A DNA stretch of 6,156 nucleotides. Source: an uncultured Pseudomonas sp. (GTDB lineage Bacteria > Pseudomonadota > Gammaproteobacteria > Pseudomonadales > Pseudomonadaceae). The stretch is taken from the NCBI GenBank assembly GCA_946886875.1, contig CAMPJN010000242.1, forward strand, positions 1 to 6,156, read 5' to 3'. The position numbers and the translations under genes were made by a program. How positions within the stretch are numbered: position 1 is the stretch's first letter; each line of letters starts with the position of its first letter. Below, one piece after another: positions 1-4,988 of the stretch. A model generated the notes under the pieces. It was not told where the DNA came from and did no database searches. It worked only from the letters and a program-made list of their open reading frames with translations.

Positions 1-496
1 TGCCGGCGACCGTCCACAGACCGACGCTGGGGCAGTTGACCAGGGCGAACAGCGCCGCGATCAGCAGTACATTGACCAGGAAATCTTCCTGCGGCGTGTA
101 GGTGGTAATGGCACCGATCGCCATCACCCAGGCCTTGGGGTTGACCCATTGAAAGGCCGCTGCCTGGAGAAAGCTGAACGGCTTGCCGCGCTCATCGGCC
201 TGGCTGTCCGGCGCGCCCGAATTGGCGATCTTCCACGCCAGGTAGAGCAGGTAGGCAGCGCCCAAGTAACGCAGCACGCTATAGAGCATCGGCACCTGCT
301 CGAACAGCTGCCCCAGGCCCAGGCCGACGGCCATCACCAGCAGCATAAAGCCCAGGCTGATACCGAACATATGCGGCAGGCTGCGACGCAGGCCGAAGTT
401 CACCCCGGAGGCGAGCAACATCATATTGTTCGGCCCCGGCGTCACCGAGGTGACGAAGGCAAAGGCGATAAAGGCGATCAGCAGTTCGGCGGTCAT
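1..496 (-). CDS. LysE/RhtB-family amino-acid exporter, C-terminus cut by window edge
   Basis: Inner-membrane exporter of the LysE/RhtB family, which pumps amino acids or their derivatives out of the cell. The first 165 residues are visible from an ATG at 496; the family is usually about 200-210 residues, so roughly the last 40 lie outside the window. The N-terminus MTAELLIAFIAFAFVTS is a hydrophobic helix, followed by the family signature TPGPNNMMLLASG (residues 19-31). A second helix follows (about 43-63), then a third with GAAYLLYLAWKI (79-90). A polar loop (91-106) precedes the conserved QWVNPKAW motif (117-124), and another hydrophobic stretch lies at about 138-165. The overall pattern resembles cysteine/O-acetylserine exporters of the EamB type, but substrate cannot be assigned. 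The Shine-Dalgarno is weak (GAG about 9 nt upstream). It is divergent from the membrane protein gene at 664. Family membership is seen in the sequence; export of a particular amino acid is inference. Confidence 0.93.
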   Translation of the reverse strand, partial: MTAELLIAFIAFAFVTSVTPGPNNMMLLASGVNFGLRRSLPHMFGISLGFMLLVMAVGLGLGQLFEQVPMLYSVLRYLGAAYLLYLAWKIANSGAPDSQADERGKPFSFLQAAAFQWVNPKAWVMAIGAITTYTPQEDFLVNVLLIAALFALVNCPSVGLWTVAG

Positions 497-663
497 GGTC
501 GGGCACTCGATGGCAGTGCTAGCACCTTAAGGCCAGCACTGCCTGGCGTCGCGGTACAGCCAGGCGCGCATCCAGCGATACAGTCGACTGGACCCAGGCG
601 ATTGGCGCCAAACGCCGAACGGGTTAGGCTCGCAGCCTCATTTGAATACTGAAGGGATTCGCG
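497..663. promoter_or_regulatory. Divergent intergenic region rich in short palindromes
   Basis: This gap separates the exporter from the membrane protein gene and must hold both promoters, though no convincing -35/-10 pair is visible. It contains several exact palindromes: GTGCTAGCAC (516-525), 20 nt upstream of the exporter start; an inverted repeat GCCTGGC (541-547) / GCCAGGC (559-565) around an 11-nt loop; CAGTCGACTG (581-590); TTGGCGCCAA (602-611); and a small hairpin AGGCT-CGC-AGCCT (626-638). A purine-rich GAAGGGA at 651-657 is the ribosome binding site for the ATG at 664. Short palindromes arise by chance in GC-rich DNA, so a regulatory role is only suggested. Confidence 0.4.
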
Positions 664-1302
664 ATGGATCAGCCCGACAACCCTTACGCCGCGCCTCAGG
701 TCAGCCTGGTGGAAAACACAGAAGTGCGAAAACTTGAAGGCTGGAGCCCTGGGCTACTGCAACTGCTGGGTTACCTCAATCTGGTTGCGGCGCTCGGCTC
801 GCTCGTAGCGTTGGTTCTGGCTGTTATGGCTGGTTTTCTCGAAGACGATTCTCTGGAGTCGTTCTCTGTCTGGCTCAGTCCGGCAGTAACGCTTCTGGGG
901 TGCTACTTGCTGCTGCAACTGCGGTTTTTCGCCGAGCAACGCTTCTCTGCGCAGCACCTGAGCAAGCCTACTTGGGCTGCGGTGCTTTTCGGTTTGCTGA
1001 TGATGATGCTTGACCTACTTTGGAAAGATGAACTCGGCGAGCTGAGCTGGCGAATGTTCGTCTATTTCACGTTTATCGCCGTTTATGGCGCCGTACTGGC
1101 CTGGCTGGGGTTTCGCTTGCGCCAGGTGCAGAACGTCTATCCCTCGTTCCGGCTGATGGCTTGGCTGGAGTTGATCGGCGGCCTTATGCTGGCCAGCGTT
1201 ATTCTTTTCATGCTGGCGTTATTGCCATTGCTGGGCGCCAGCATCGCCATGGCGTGGGTGTTCTTTCAGGCGGCAGCCGAGCAGAAGCGCGAGGCTGAGT
1301 AG
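664..1302 (+). CDS. Unrecognised multi-pass membrane protein with N-terminal NPYAAP motif
   Basis: A 212-residue protein I cannot assign to a named family. The soluble N-terminus begins MDQPDNPYAAP. An NPYxxP motif near the start is common in uncharacterised bacterial membrane proteins and probably lies on the cytoplasmic side. Hydrophobic segments are at about 31-58, 69-89, 103-120, 131-150, and a long stretch 163-202 that could be one or two helices, giving five or six membrane spans. The C-terminus (QAAAEQKREAE) is polar and charged. No catalytic motif, signal peptide or metal site is evident. The ATG start has a good ribosome binding site (GAAGGGA, six bases before it). Codon use is less GC-rich than in the aminotransferase and GST genes, with many TTG, CTT and GTT codons, so it may be accessory or weakly expressed. 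It is divergent from the exporter and convergent with the MarR gene, so there is no operon partner. Confidence 0.8.
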   Translation: MDQPDNPYAAPQVSLVENTEVRKLEGWSPGLLQLLGYLNLVAALGSLVALVLAVMAGFLEDDSLESFSVWLSPAVTLLGCYLLLQLRFFAEQRFSAQHLSKPTWAAVLFGLLMMMLDLLWKDELGELSWRMFVYFTFIAVYGAVLAWLGFRLRQVQNVYPSFRLMAWLELIGGLMLASVILFMLALLPLLGASIAMAWVFFQAAAEQKREAE

Positions 1303-1382
1303 ATTGGGTGAGGCAGCGTAGGTCGAACCGCATAGTCTGGAGCGCCGGACGAAGTCCAATGGCGGCTTTGCGGTACCAATTT

Positions 1383-1418
1383 GTTGGGCTTCGCGGAGCT
1401 CAGGCAGCGTTGCCCAAC
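1383..1418. repeat. Inverted repeat GTTGGGC...GCCCAAC
   Basis: Perfect 7-bp arms (1383-1389 and 1412-1418) flank 22 bp, and the right arm continues into CTACCTAC. Sequences of the form TTGGGCTTCGCGG...GCCCAACCTAC recur between genes in many Pseudomonas genomes. The arms are seen directly; membership of that repeat class is from memory of the pattern. Confidence 0.6.
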
Positions 1419-1430
1419 CTACCTACTCTT

Positions 1431-1510
1431 CGTAGGCGCCAGCTTTGTGGTTCGGCACTCCGGCGATCCATCTCGCAGCGAAAAGCGTCGCCAGCAAGCT
1501 GGCTCCTACA
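1431..1510. repeat. REP-like inverted pair (GTAGG.GCCAGCTT / AAGCTGGC.CCTAC)
   Basis: The left arm CGTAGGCGCCAGCTT (1431-1445) matches the reverse complement of AAGCTGGCTCCTACA (1496-1510) at 13 of 15 positions, with 50 bp between. The right arm sits in GTCGCCAGCAAGCTGGCTCCTACAA, which looks like a standard pseudomonad repetitive extragenic palindrome half. Two facing REP-like units in one gap resemble a REPIN arrangement, mobilised in trans by RAYT transposases; no such transposase is in this window. Confidence 0.6.
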
Positions 1511-1545
1511 AGCGTGTTGTTTTGGCCTGCTGCAACAACTGTCAA

Positions 1546-2001
1546 TCATTCCTGTTCCGCCGCCACCTGGCGCATATGCCCCAGCGCCTGATTAACCCGC
1601 AACCAACCCTCTACCGCGGCTTCCCCGGCCTCGCCAAAGGCGCGTTGCAACAGCTTGGCCTGCTCGCGGCGTAGCGCCAGTTCCAGTTTCGCGCCGTCGC
1701 GGGTCAGGCCGAGCAGGCGTTTACGTTTGTCGTCTGCGGCGGTCAGGCTCTCGACCAGATCCATTTCCAGCAACTGGCGCAGCGGCGTATTCAGCGCCTG
1801 CTTGCTCACGCCCAGATAACCGAGCAGTTGTTTCATGCTCAGGCCCGGGTACTTGCCGATAAAAAACAGAATGCGGTGGTGTACCCGTGACAGGCCGCGG
1901 CGCGCGAGCATTTCGTCGGCCTTTGCAGTAAACGCCTGGTAGCCGAAAAAGAACGCCTCCATGGCGGTCTGCTGGGTGCCGATGTTTTGTAGATCAAACA
2001 T
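1546..2001 (-). CDS. MarR-family winged-helix transcriptional regulator
   Basis: A 151-residue cytoplasmic DNA-binding protein, the normal MarR length. Residues 10-50 form the N-terminal helices of the dimer domain. The helix-turn-helix lies at about 54-83 (LSMKQLLGYLGVSKQALNTP...LEMDLV). The wing follows with the family signature D-x-R...LT (D91, R93, L99-T100, in DDKRKRLLGLT). Residues 103-151 form the C-terminal dimerisation helices. I chose the ATG at 2001, which has an AGG about 10 nt upstream; a TTG at 2010 would add three residues but lies inside a likely operator and has no spaced ribosome binding site. The gene is divergent from the aminotransferase-GST pair. The shared gap has two related palindromes, one touching this gene's start, so it probably represses itself and its neighbours until a small ligand binds. 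The family is clear; target and ligand are inference. Confidence 0.92.
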   Translation of the reverse strand: MFDLQNIGTQQTAMEAFFFGYQAFTAKADEMLARRGLSRVHHRILFFIGKYPGLSMKQLLGYLGVSKQALNTPLRQLLEMDLVESLTAADDKRKRLLGLTRDGAKLELALRREQAKLLQRAFGEAGEAAVEGWLRVNQALGHMRQVAAEQE

Positions 2002-2004
2002 TAA

Positions 2005-2021
2005 GGTCAAGCCTGTTGACG
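2005..2021. promoter_or_regulatory. Second, imperfect MarR-type operator copy
   Basis: GGTCAAGCCTGTTGACG has inverted arms GTCAA (2006-2010) and TTGAC (2016-2020). It matches the perfect palindrome at 2063-2079 at 12 of 17 positions, with the same half-site spacing. It ends four bases upstream of the chosen MarR ATG (2001), where a bound protein would block transcription or translation of the regulator. Centre-to-centre distance to the other site is 58 bp. Function is inferred. Confidence 0.55.
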
Positions 2022-2038
2022 TATTTGCCCTGGGTGTC

Positions 2039-2052
2039 GTAGCTTCGGCTAC
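2039..2052. promoter_or_regulatory. Hairpin GTAGC-TTCG-GCTAC between the two operator sites
   Basis: A perfect 5-bp stem closes a TTCG loop; in plus-strand RNA it would be the very stable C(UUCG)G tetraloop. On the minus strand it could lie in the 5' leader of the MarR transcript. There is no following T-tract, so it is not a standard terminator. Its role is unknown. Confidence 0.4.
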
Positions 2053-2062
2053 ACAAGATTTC

Positions 2063-2079
2063 GGTCAAACAGTTTGACC
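2063..2079. promoter_or_regulatory. Perfect 17-bp palindrome, probable MarR operator
   Basis: GGTCAAACAGTTTGACC consists of exact 8-bp inverted arms around one central base, ending 33 bases before the aminotransferase ATG. Each arm contains TTGACC, a five-of-six match to the sigma-70 -35 hexamer, one on each strand. A bound dimer could therefore cover both divergent promoters. Matching -10 boxes are poor: GCTACC at 2097-2102 on the plus strand and AAGCTA at 2045-2040 on the minus strand, both at 17-bp spacing. The palindrome is seen directly; binding by the adjacent MarR protein is a strong inference from position and size. Confidence 0.75.
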
Positions 2080-2112
2080 TATTTTTATTTGCCTTTGCTA
2101 CCGGTGATCTCC

Positions 2113-3279
2113 ATGGCCTTCTCCGAACGCGTCGCCCGCCTGAAAAGCTCCTTGATCCGTGAAATCCTCGCTGCGGCGCAACGCCCGGAGGTGATGTCCT
2201 TCGCTGGCGGCTTGCCCGCCGAGCCGATGCTGCCCAAGGTCGAATGGGCGGATATGCCGACCAGCATGGGCCAGTACGGCATGAGCGAAGGCGAGCCGGA
2301 ACTGCGCGAGGCCATTGCCGAGGAGGCCCGCGCTCTGGGCGTGCCCTGCGAAGCCAGCCAGGTATTGATCGTCAGCGGTTCACAGCAGACCCTGGACCTG
2401 GCCAGCAAACTGTTTATCGATCCGGGCACCGAAGTGTTGCTCGAAGCGCCGACCTACCTGGCCGCGCTGCAAGCCTTCCAGCTGTTCGGCGCCGATTGCA
2501 TCGCCGTGCCGCAAGAAGCCGATGGCCCGCAGATCGACGCCTTGCGCCAGCGCCTGGAGAACCACAAGCCGGCCTTCGCCTATCTGATCCCGACTTTTCA
2601 GAACCCTTCGGCAGTGCGCTACAGCGAGGCCAAGCGCGATGCCGTGGCGGCGCTGCTCGACGAGTTCGGCGTGACCCTGATCGAAGACGAACCCTACCGC
2701 GAGCTGGTGTTCGACGAGGGCAGCGCCACGCCTATCGTCAGCCGTCTGCAAAAGGCCAGCTGGATCTACACCGGCACCGTATCCAAGACCCTGCTGCCGG
2801 GTCTGCGCGTCGGCTACCTGATCGCCACACCGGATCTGTTCCCCTACCTGCTGCGCCTCAAACAGTCGGCGGATTTGCACACCAACCGCATCGGTCAGTG
2901 GCAGGCCCTGCAGTGGCTGGGCACCCGCCATTACCGCGAGCATCTGGACGAATTGCGCGACTTCTACCGCATCCGCCGCGATGCCATGCAGTCAGTGCTG
3001 CAGGAGCACTTCAGCGATCTCGCCGACTGGCAGATTCCCCAGGGTGGATTGTTCTTCTGGCTGACCCTCAAGCAGCCGCTGGACACCCGCACGCTACTGG
3101 CGCCGGCGCTGTCGCAGAATGTCGCCTTTATGCCGGGCGAACCGTTCTTTATCGACCCCGACCAACACCCGGGGCATATACGGCTTAACTTCAGTCACGT
3201 CGCGCCTGAGCGTTTGGGTGAAGGCCTCAAGCGTCTGGCCGAAGTGATCCGTGAGGCGCAGGCCGCCAAGGCTGCTTGA
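2113..3279 (+). CDS. PLP-dependent aminotransferase, class I/II fold type I (LysN/MocR-like)
   Basis: A 388-residue cytoplasmic pyridoxal-phosphate enzyme that moves an amino group between an amino acid and a 2-oxo acid. Landmarks in order: SFAGGLP (29-35); the cofactor phosphate-binding turn SGSQQTLDL (88-96); PTYLAA (113-118); FQNPSA (162-167) with N164; IEDEPYREL (190-198) with D192 for the pyridine nitrogen and Y195; the Schiff-base lysine K225 in TGTVSKTLLPGLRVGY (220-235), with phosphate-binding R232; GGLFFWL (311-317); and the carboxylate-binding R357 in HIRLNFS (355-361). All key residues are present, so it should be active. This pattern is typical of 2-aminoadipate/aromatic/branched-chain aminotransferases related to LysN and the catalytic domain of MocR regulators; no DNA-binding domain is attached. 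I chose ATG 2113 (GGTGA at 2103-2107) over upstream TTG 2074, which lies in the operator. It is followed 42 bp later by the GST gene and probably controlled by the divergent MarR protein. The substrate is unknown. Confidence 0.93.
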   Translation: MAFSERVARLKSSLIREILAAAQRPEVMSFAGGLPAEPMLPKVEWADMPTSMGQYGMSEGEPELREAIAEEARALGVPCEASQVLIVSGSQQTLDLASKLFIDPGTEVLLEAPTYLAALQAFQLFGADCIAVPQEADGPQIDALRQRLENHKPAFAYLIPTFQNPSAVRYSEAKRDAVAALLDEFGVTLIEDEPYRELVFDEGSATPIVSRLQKASWIYTGTVSKTLLPGLRVGYLIATPDLFPYLLRLKQSADLHTNRIGQWQALQWLGTRHYREHLDELRDFYRIRRDAMQSVLQEHFSDLADWQIPQGGLFFWLTLKQPLDTRTLLAPALSQNVAFMPGEPFFIDPDQHPGHIRLNFSHVAPERLGEGLKRLAEVIREAQAAKAA

Positions 3280-3288
3280 ACCAGCAGC
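3271..3288 (+). other. Hairpin with the aminotransferase stop codon in its loop
   Basis: GCTGCT (3271-3276) and AGCAGC (3283-3288) are perfect 6-bp arms around the loop TGAACC, which begins with the TGA stop codon. It sits in the 42-bp gap before the GST gene. It might protect mRNA ends or tune GST translation; it lacks a T-tract and is unlikely to stop transcription fully. Confidence 0.45.
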
Positions 3289-3321
3289 GCACAAGACAGA
3301 AAAACCAGAGGAGGGCGGGCG

Positions 3322-3924
3322 ATGTACAAGGTTTACGGCGATTACCGTTCGGGCAACTGCTACAAGATCAAACTGATGCTACACCTGCTCGGCGCGGCCT
3401 ATGAGTGGGTGCCCATGGACATCCTCAAGGGCGAGACTCAGAGCGAGGCCTTCCTGGCCAAGAATCCCAACGGCAAAATCCCGGTGCTGGAGCTGGAAGA
3501 CGGCACCTGCCTGTGGGAATCCAACGCCATCCTCAACTACCTCGCCGACGGCAGCGAGTTTCTGCCCAGCGAACCGCGCCTGCGCACCCAGGTATTGCAG
3601 TGGCAGTTCTTCGAGCAGTACAGCCATGAGCCCTATGTGGCGGTGGCGCGCTTTATCCAGCTGTACCAGGGCCTGCCCGAGGAGCGCCGCGAGGAATACC
3701 AGGCTTGCCATATCCGCGGCCACAAGGCACTCAAGGTGATGGAGAAGCAGCTGCAGCGCACGCCTTACCTGGTCGGCGAGCACTATTCGATCGCCGATAT
3801 CGCCCTCTATGCCTACACCCATGTGGCGGATGAAGGTGGCTTTGACCTCAGCGACTACCCATCGATCCGCGCCTGGCTGGATCGGGTCGCCAGCCATCCG
3901 CGGCATGTGACCATGCTGGGTTGA
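3322..3924 (+). CDS. Glutathione S-transferase family protein
   Basis: A 200-residue cytosolic protein with the two-domain GST layout and normal length. Residues 1-76 form the thioredoxin-like domain. The N-terminal YGDYRSGNCYK segment (5-15) offers S10 and C13 as candidate catalytic residues. NPNGKIPVLEL (48-58) has the cis-proline P54 that fixes glutathione, and LWESNAILNYLA (64-75) has the E66-S67 pair that binds the gamma-glutamyl group. Residues 85-200 form the helical domain, with the folding motif SIADIALYAY (156-165; S156 and D159 form the N-capping box). Enzymes of this family join glutathione to electrophiles, reduce disulfides or isomerise substrates; which applies here is not visible. 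The start is well fixed by AGAGGAGGG (3307-3315), a much stronger ribosome binding site than that of the aminotransferase, so it may be made in excess. It is likely co-transcribed with the aminotransferase. Confidence 0.94.
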   Translation: MYKVYGDYRSGNCYKIKLMLHLLGAAYEWVPMDILKGETQSEAFLAKNPNGKIPVLELEDGTCLWESNAILNYLADGSEFLPSEPRLRTQVLQWQFFEQYSHEPYVAVARFIQLYQGLPEERREEYQACHIRGHKALKVMEKQLQRTPYLVGEHYSIADIALYAYTHVADEGGFDLSDYPSIRAWLDRVASHPRHVTMLG

Positions 3925-3938
3925 GTAGACACTCAACC
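3919..3938 (+). terminator. Strong hairpin over the GST stop codon, possible terminator
   Basis: GGTTGAGT (3919-3926) and ACTCAACC (3931-3938) are perfect 8-bp arms closing the loop AGAC, and the TGA stop lies inside the left arm. The following GTTGCGTC is not a U-tract, so it is not a classical intrinsic terminator. It may still cap or protect the 3' end of the aminotransferase-GST message at the end of the operon. The stem is seen directly; the function is inferred. Confidence 0.5.
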
Positions 3939-4126
3939 GTTGCGTCACTCGCAGAGCAATCCGGGCTACCAGACCTACCGGGCCGCGCATGCGCCGGCTC
4001 GTTCACGCATCAGGATCGCGGCCCAGACCGCTCCTACAGAAGGCGCGCTCCGTAGATGCTGGATAAGCCCCAGGGTAGTCCGGGAGCAACCGCGCGAATC
4101 CAATCGTGGTCGCGGGTCTGAAGGGT
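3939..4126. repeat. Repeat-bearing gap between convergent GST and AraC genes
   Basis: An inverted pair CCGGGCTACC (3961-3970) / GGTAGTCCGG (4074-4083), matching at 9 of 10 positions, brackets about 100 bp that include the REP-like unit at 4014-4039 and a repeated CGCTCC (4029-4034, 4046-4051). The AATCCGGGCTAC form is common between genes in pseudomonads. No protein-like frame is found here. The bracketed segment has the outline of a small non-autonomous repeat, but no target-site duplication is evident. Confidence 0.5.
4014..4039. repeat. REP-like element ending GCTCCTACAG
   Basis: GATCGCGGCCCAGACCGCTCCTACAG contains the small stem GCGG (4018-4021) / CCGC (4028-4031) followed by CTCCTACAG. 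It shares the GCTCCTACA end with the unit at 1496-1510, and matches the pseudomonad REP pattern GTAGGAGCGG...CCGCGATC read on the minus strand. Confidence 0.6.
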
Positions 4127-4900
4127 TTACAGGCGGTTGGAGAAGAGGATGCGTAGACCATCGCCAGCGAGCACATCAGTCGGCTTGACCCCCAGTAGCT
4201 TGCGGCAACTGTTGCTGAAATGAGCGGAGTCGCTGAAGCCAGCCATCTGCGCGGCTTCGGTAAGCGATAATCCCTGGCTGACAAAACCGACCAGCGAGCG
4301 CAGGCGCAGCCACACCCGATAGCGCCTCAGCGGGAGCCCCATGGCGCGGTTGAATAACGCAGAAACGCGGCTCGGCGAAAGACAAACGAGGGCAGCCAGT
4401 TCCTGGGTGGTGAAATTGCGCTGGGGCTGCGCTTGCATCGCAGCCAGCACCTTGAGTACCCGCGGGTCCACATGGCTCGACTCATCCGCATCGGGCAGCA
4501 GGCGCGTGGCGATTAGCCCGAGCAAGGCTTCGCCGTCCTGCGCATCGCTTCCCGTTAACCCTTCGAGTTCCGCCAGCCAGTTGCCGGCAATCGGCCCAGG
4601 ATCGCTCAGATGCTCGGTGGGTAGGCTGTAACGCAGCAACAGCTGCTGGTAGAGGCGGCTCTGGGTCTCGAAAAACAACACCGCCACGGGCTGCCCCGCA
4701 AACGCCAGGGCATGCTCGACGCCTGCCGGCACGAATAGCTGATCGTAATGTTGCCATGGGCTTTCGCTGGCGCCTCGTGCCTGAATCGGTGTCTGTAAGC
4801 CAAGGCATAGGGCGCTGGCGCTATGTCGATGCAGGCTGATGTCGGGCAGCGGTCCGACATATAAGGTGAGCTGATTGCCCAGGATCAGAAAATTCTGCAC
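4127..4900 (-). CDS. AraC/XylS-family transcriptional regulator
   Basis: A 257-residue cytoplasmic regulator. Residues 1-80 look like the cupin-type sensing domain: LHRHSASALCLGL (23-35), then HYDQLFVPAGVEHAL (51-65) and VAVLFFE (72-78). The C-terminal AraC DNA-binding domain has two helix-turn-helix units. The first spans about 164-200 (FTTQELAALVCLSPSRVSALF...). The second spans about 212-243 and ends in the family signature GFSDSAHFSNSCRKLLGVKP (221-240). In that signature the usual SRxFR(K/R) run is SNSCRK, so an Arg and an aromatic residue are replaced by N230 and C232, a mild departure. The start is GTG at 4900, supported by TTGAGGA ending four bases upstream. The gene is divergent from the alpha/beta hydrolase gene with an 88-bp gap, so the hydrolase is the obvious target. 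The inducer is unknown; a lipid, epoxide or other hydrolase substrate is speculation. Confidence 0.92.
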   Translation of the reverse strand: MQNFLILGNQLTLYVGPLPDISLHRHSASALCLGLQTPIQARGASESPWQHYDQLFVPAGVEHALAFAGQPVAVLFFETQSRLYQQLLLRYSLPTEHLSDPGPIAGNWLAELEGLTGSDAQDGEALLGLIATRLLPDADESSHVDPRVLKVLAAMQAQPQRNFTTQELAALVCLSPSRVSALFNRAMGLPLRRYRVWLRLRSLVGFVSQGLSLTEAAQMAGFSDSAHFSNSCRKLLGVKPTDVLAGDGLRILFSNRL

Positions 4901-4988
4901 GGCGTCCTCAAGTCAGTTGGTTCTTACAAGTTGCTTGCCCTGGCTGCCAGTACATTGGCCGAAATCCCATGGCGCCCGAGGCAGCACA
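4901..4988. promoter_or_regulatory. Divergent control region of AraC regulator and hydrolase
   Basis: This 88-bp gap must contain both promoters and any AraC-binding site. An 11-bp palindrome CTGGC-T-GCCAG (4940-4950) sits almost exactly in the middle. The hydrolase ribosome binding site GAGG is at 4978-4981. TTGCTT at 4931 and TACATT at 4951 resemble promoter boxes but are only 14 bp apart, so I do not call a promoter. AraC proteins usually bind tandem repeats; no clear tandem pair is visible. Confidence 0.4.

Larger units (their letters stand above)
1303..1545. repeat. Intergenic region filled with Pseudomonas-type repeats
   Basis: Lies between the convergent ends of the membrane protein and MarR genes. 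It holds a 9-bp direct repeat AGGCAGCGT (1311-1319 and 1402-1410), an inverted pair ACCGCA (1327-1332) / TGCGGT (1370-1375), and the two larger inverted repeats listed separately. Near the MarR end, GTTGTT (1516-1521) and AACAAC (1534-1539) form a possible weak hairpin 3' of the regulator, without a clear U-tract. Overlapping open frames cross this region but have no protein features and are rejected as coding. Confidence 0.6.

Noticed and set aside
149..652. Plus-strand 167-codon open frame
   Set aside because: It is antisense to the clearly recognisable LysE-family gene, has a low-complexity Gln/His/Arg-rich translation with no motif, and is a shadow of GC-rich coding DNA.
1308..1674. Two overlapping plus-strand open frames across the gap before the MarR gene
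   Set aside because: They consist of intergenic repeat sequence plus antisense of the MarR gene, with no domain and no ribosome binding site.
2074..2112. Upstream TTG start for the aminotransferase, adding 13 residues
   Set aside because: The TTG lies inside the palindromic operator, and the extra residues are hydrophobic and unlike the family N-terminus. ATG 2113 fits the family start.
2244..3188. Long alternative plus-strand frame (314 codons) and antisense frames within the aminotransferase gene
   Set aside because: The overlapping aminotransferase has all catalytic motifs. The alternative frames give Arg/Pro/Gln-rich translations typical of shadows.
1303..4126. CRISPR array or tRNA genes in the repeat-bearing gaps
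   Set aside because: No regularly spaced direct repeats of CRISPR length and no cloverleaf or T-loop sequence were found; the repeats are short inverted, REP-like units.
4875..4988. Upstream TTG start for the alpha/beta hydrolase, adding 38 residues
   Set aside because: It would overlap the start of the divergent AraC gene and lacks a ribosome binding site, whereas ATG 4989 has GAGG seven bases upstream.
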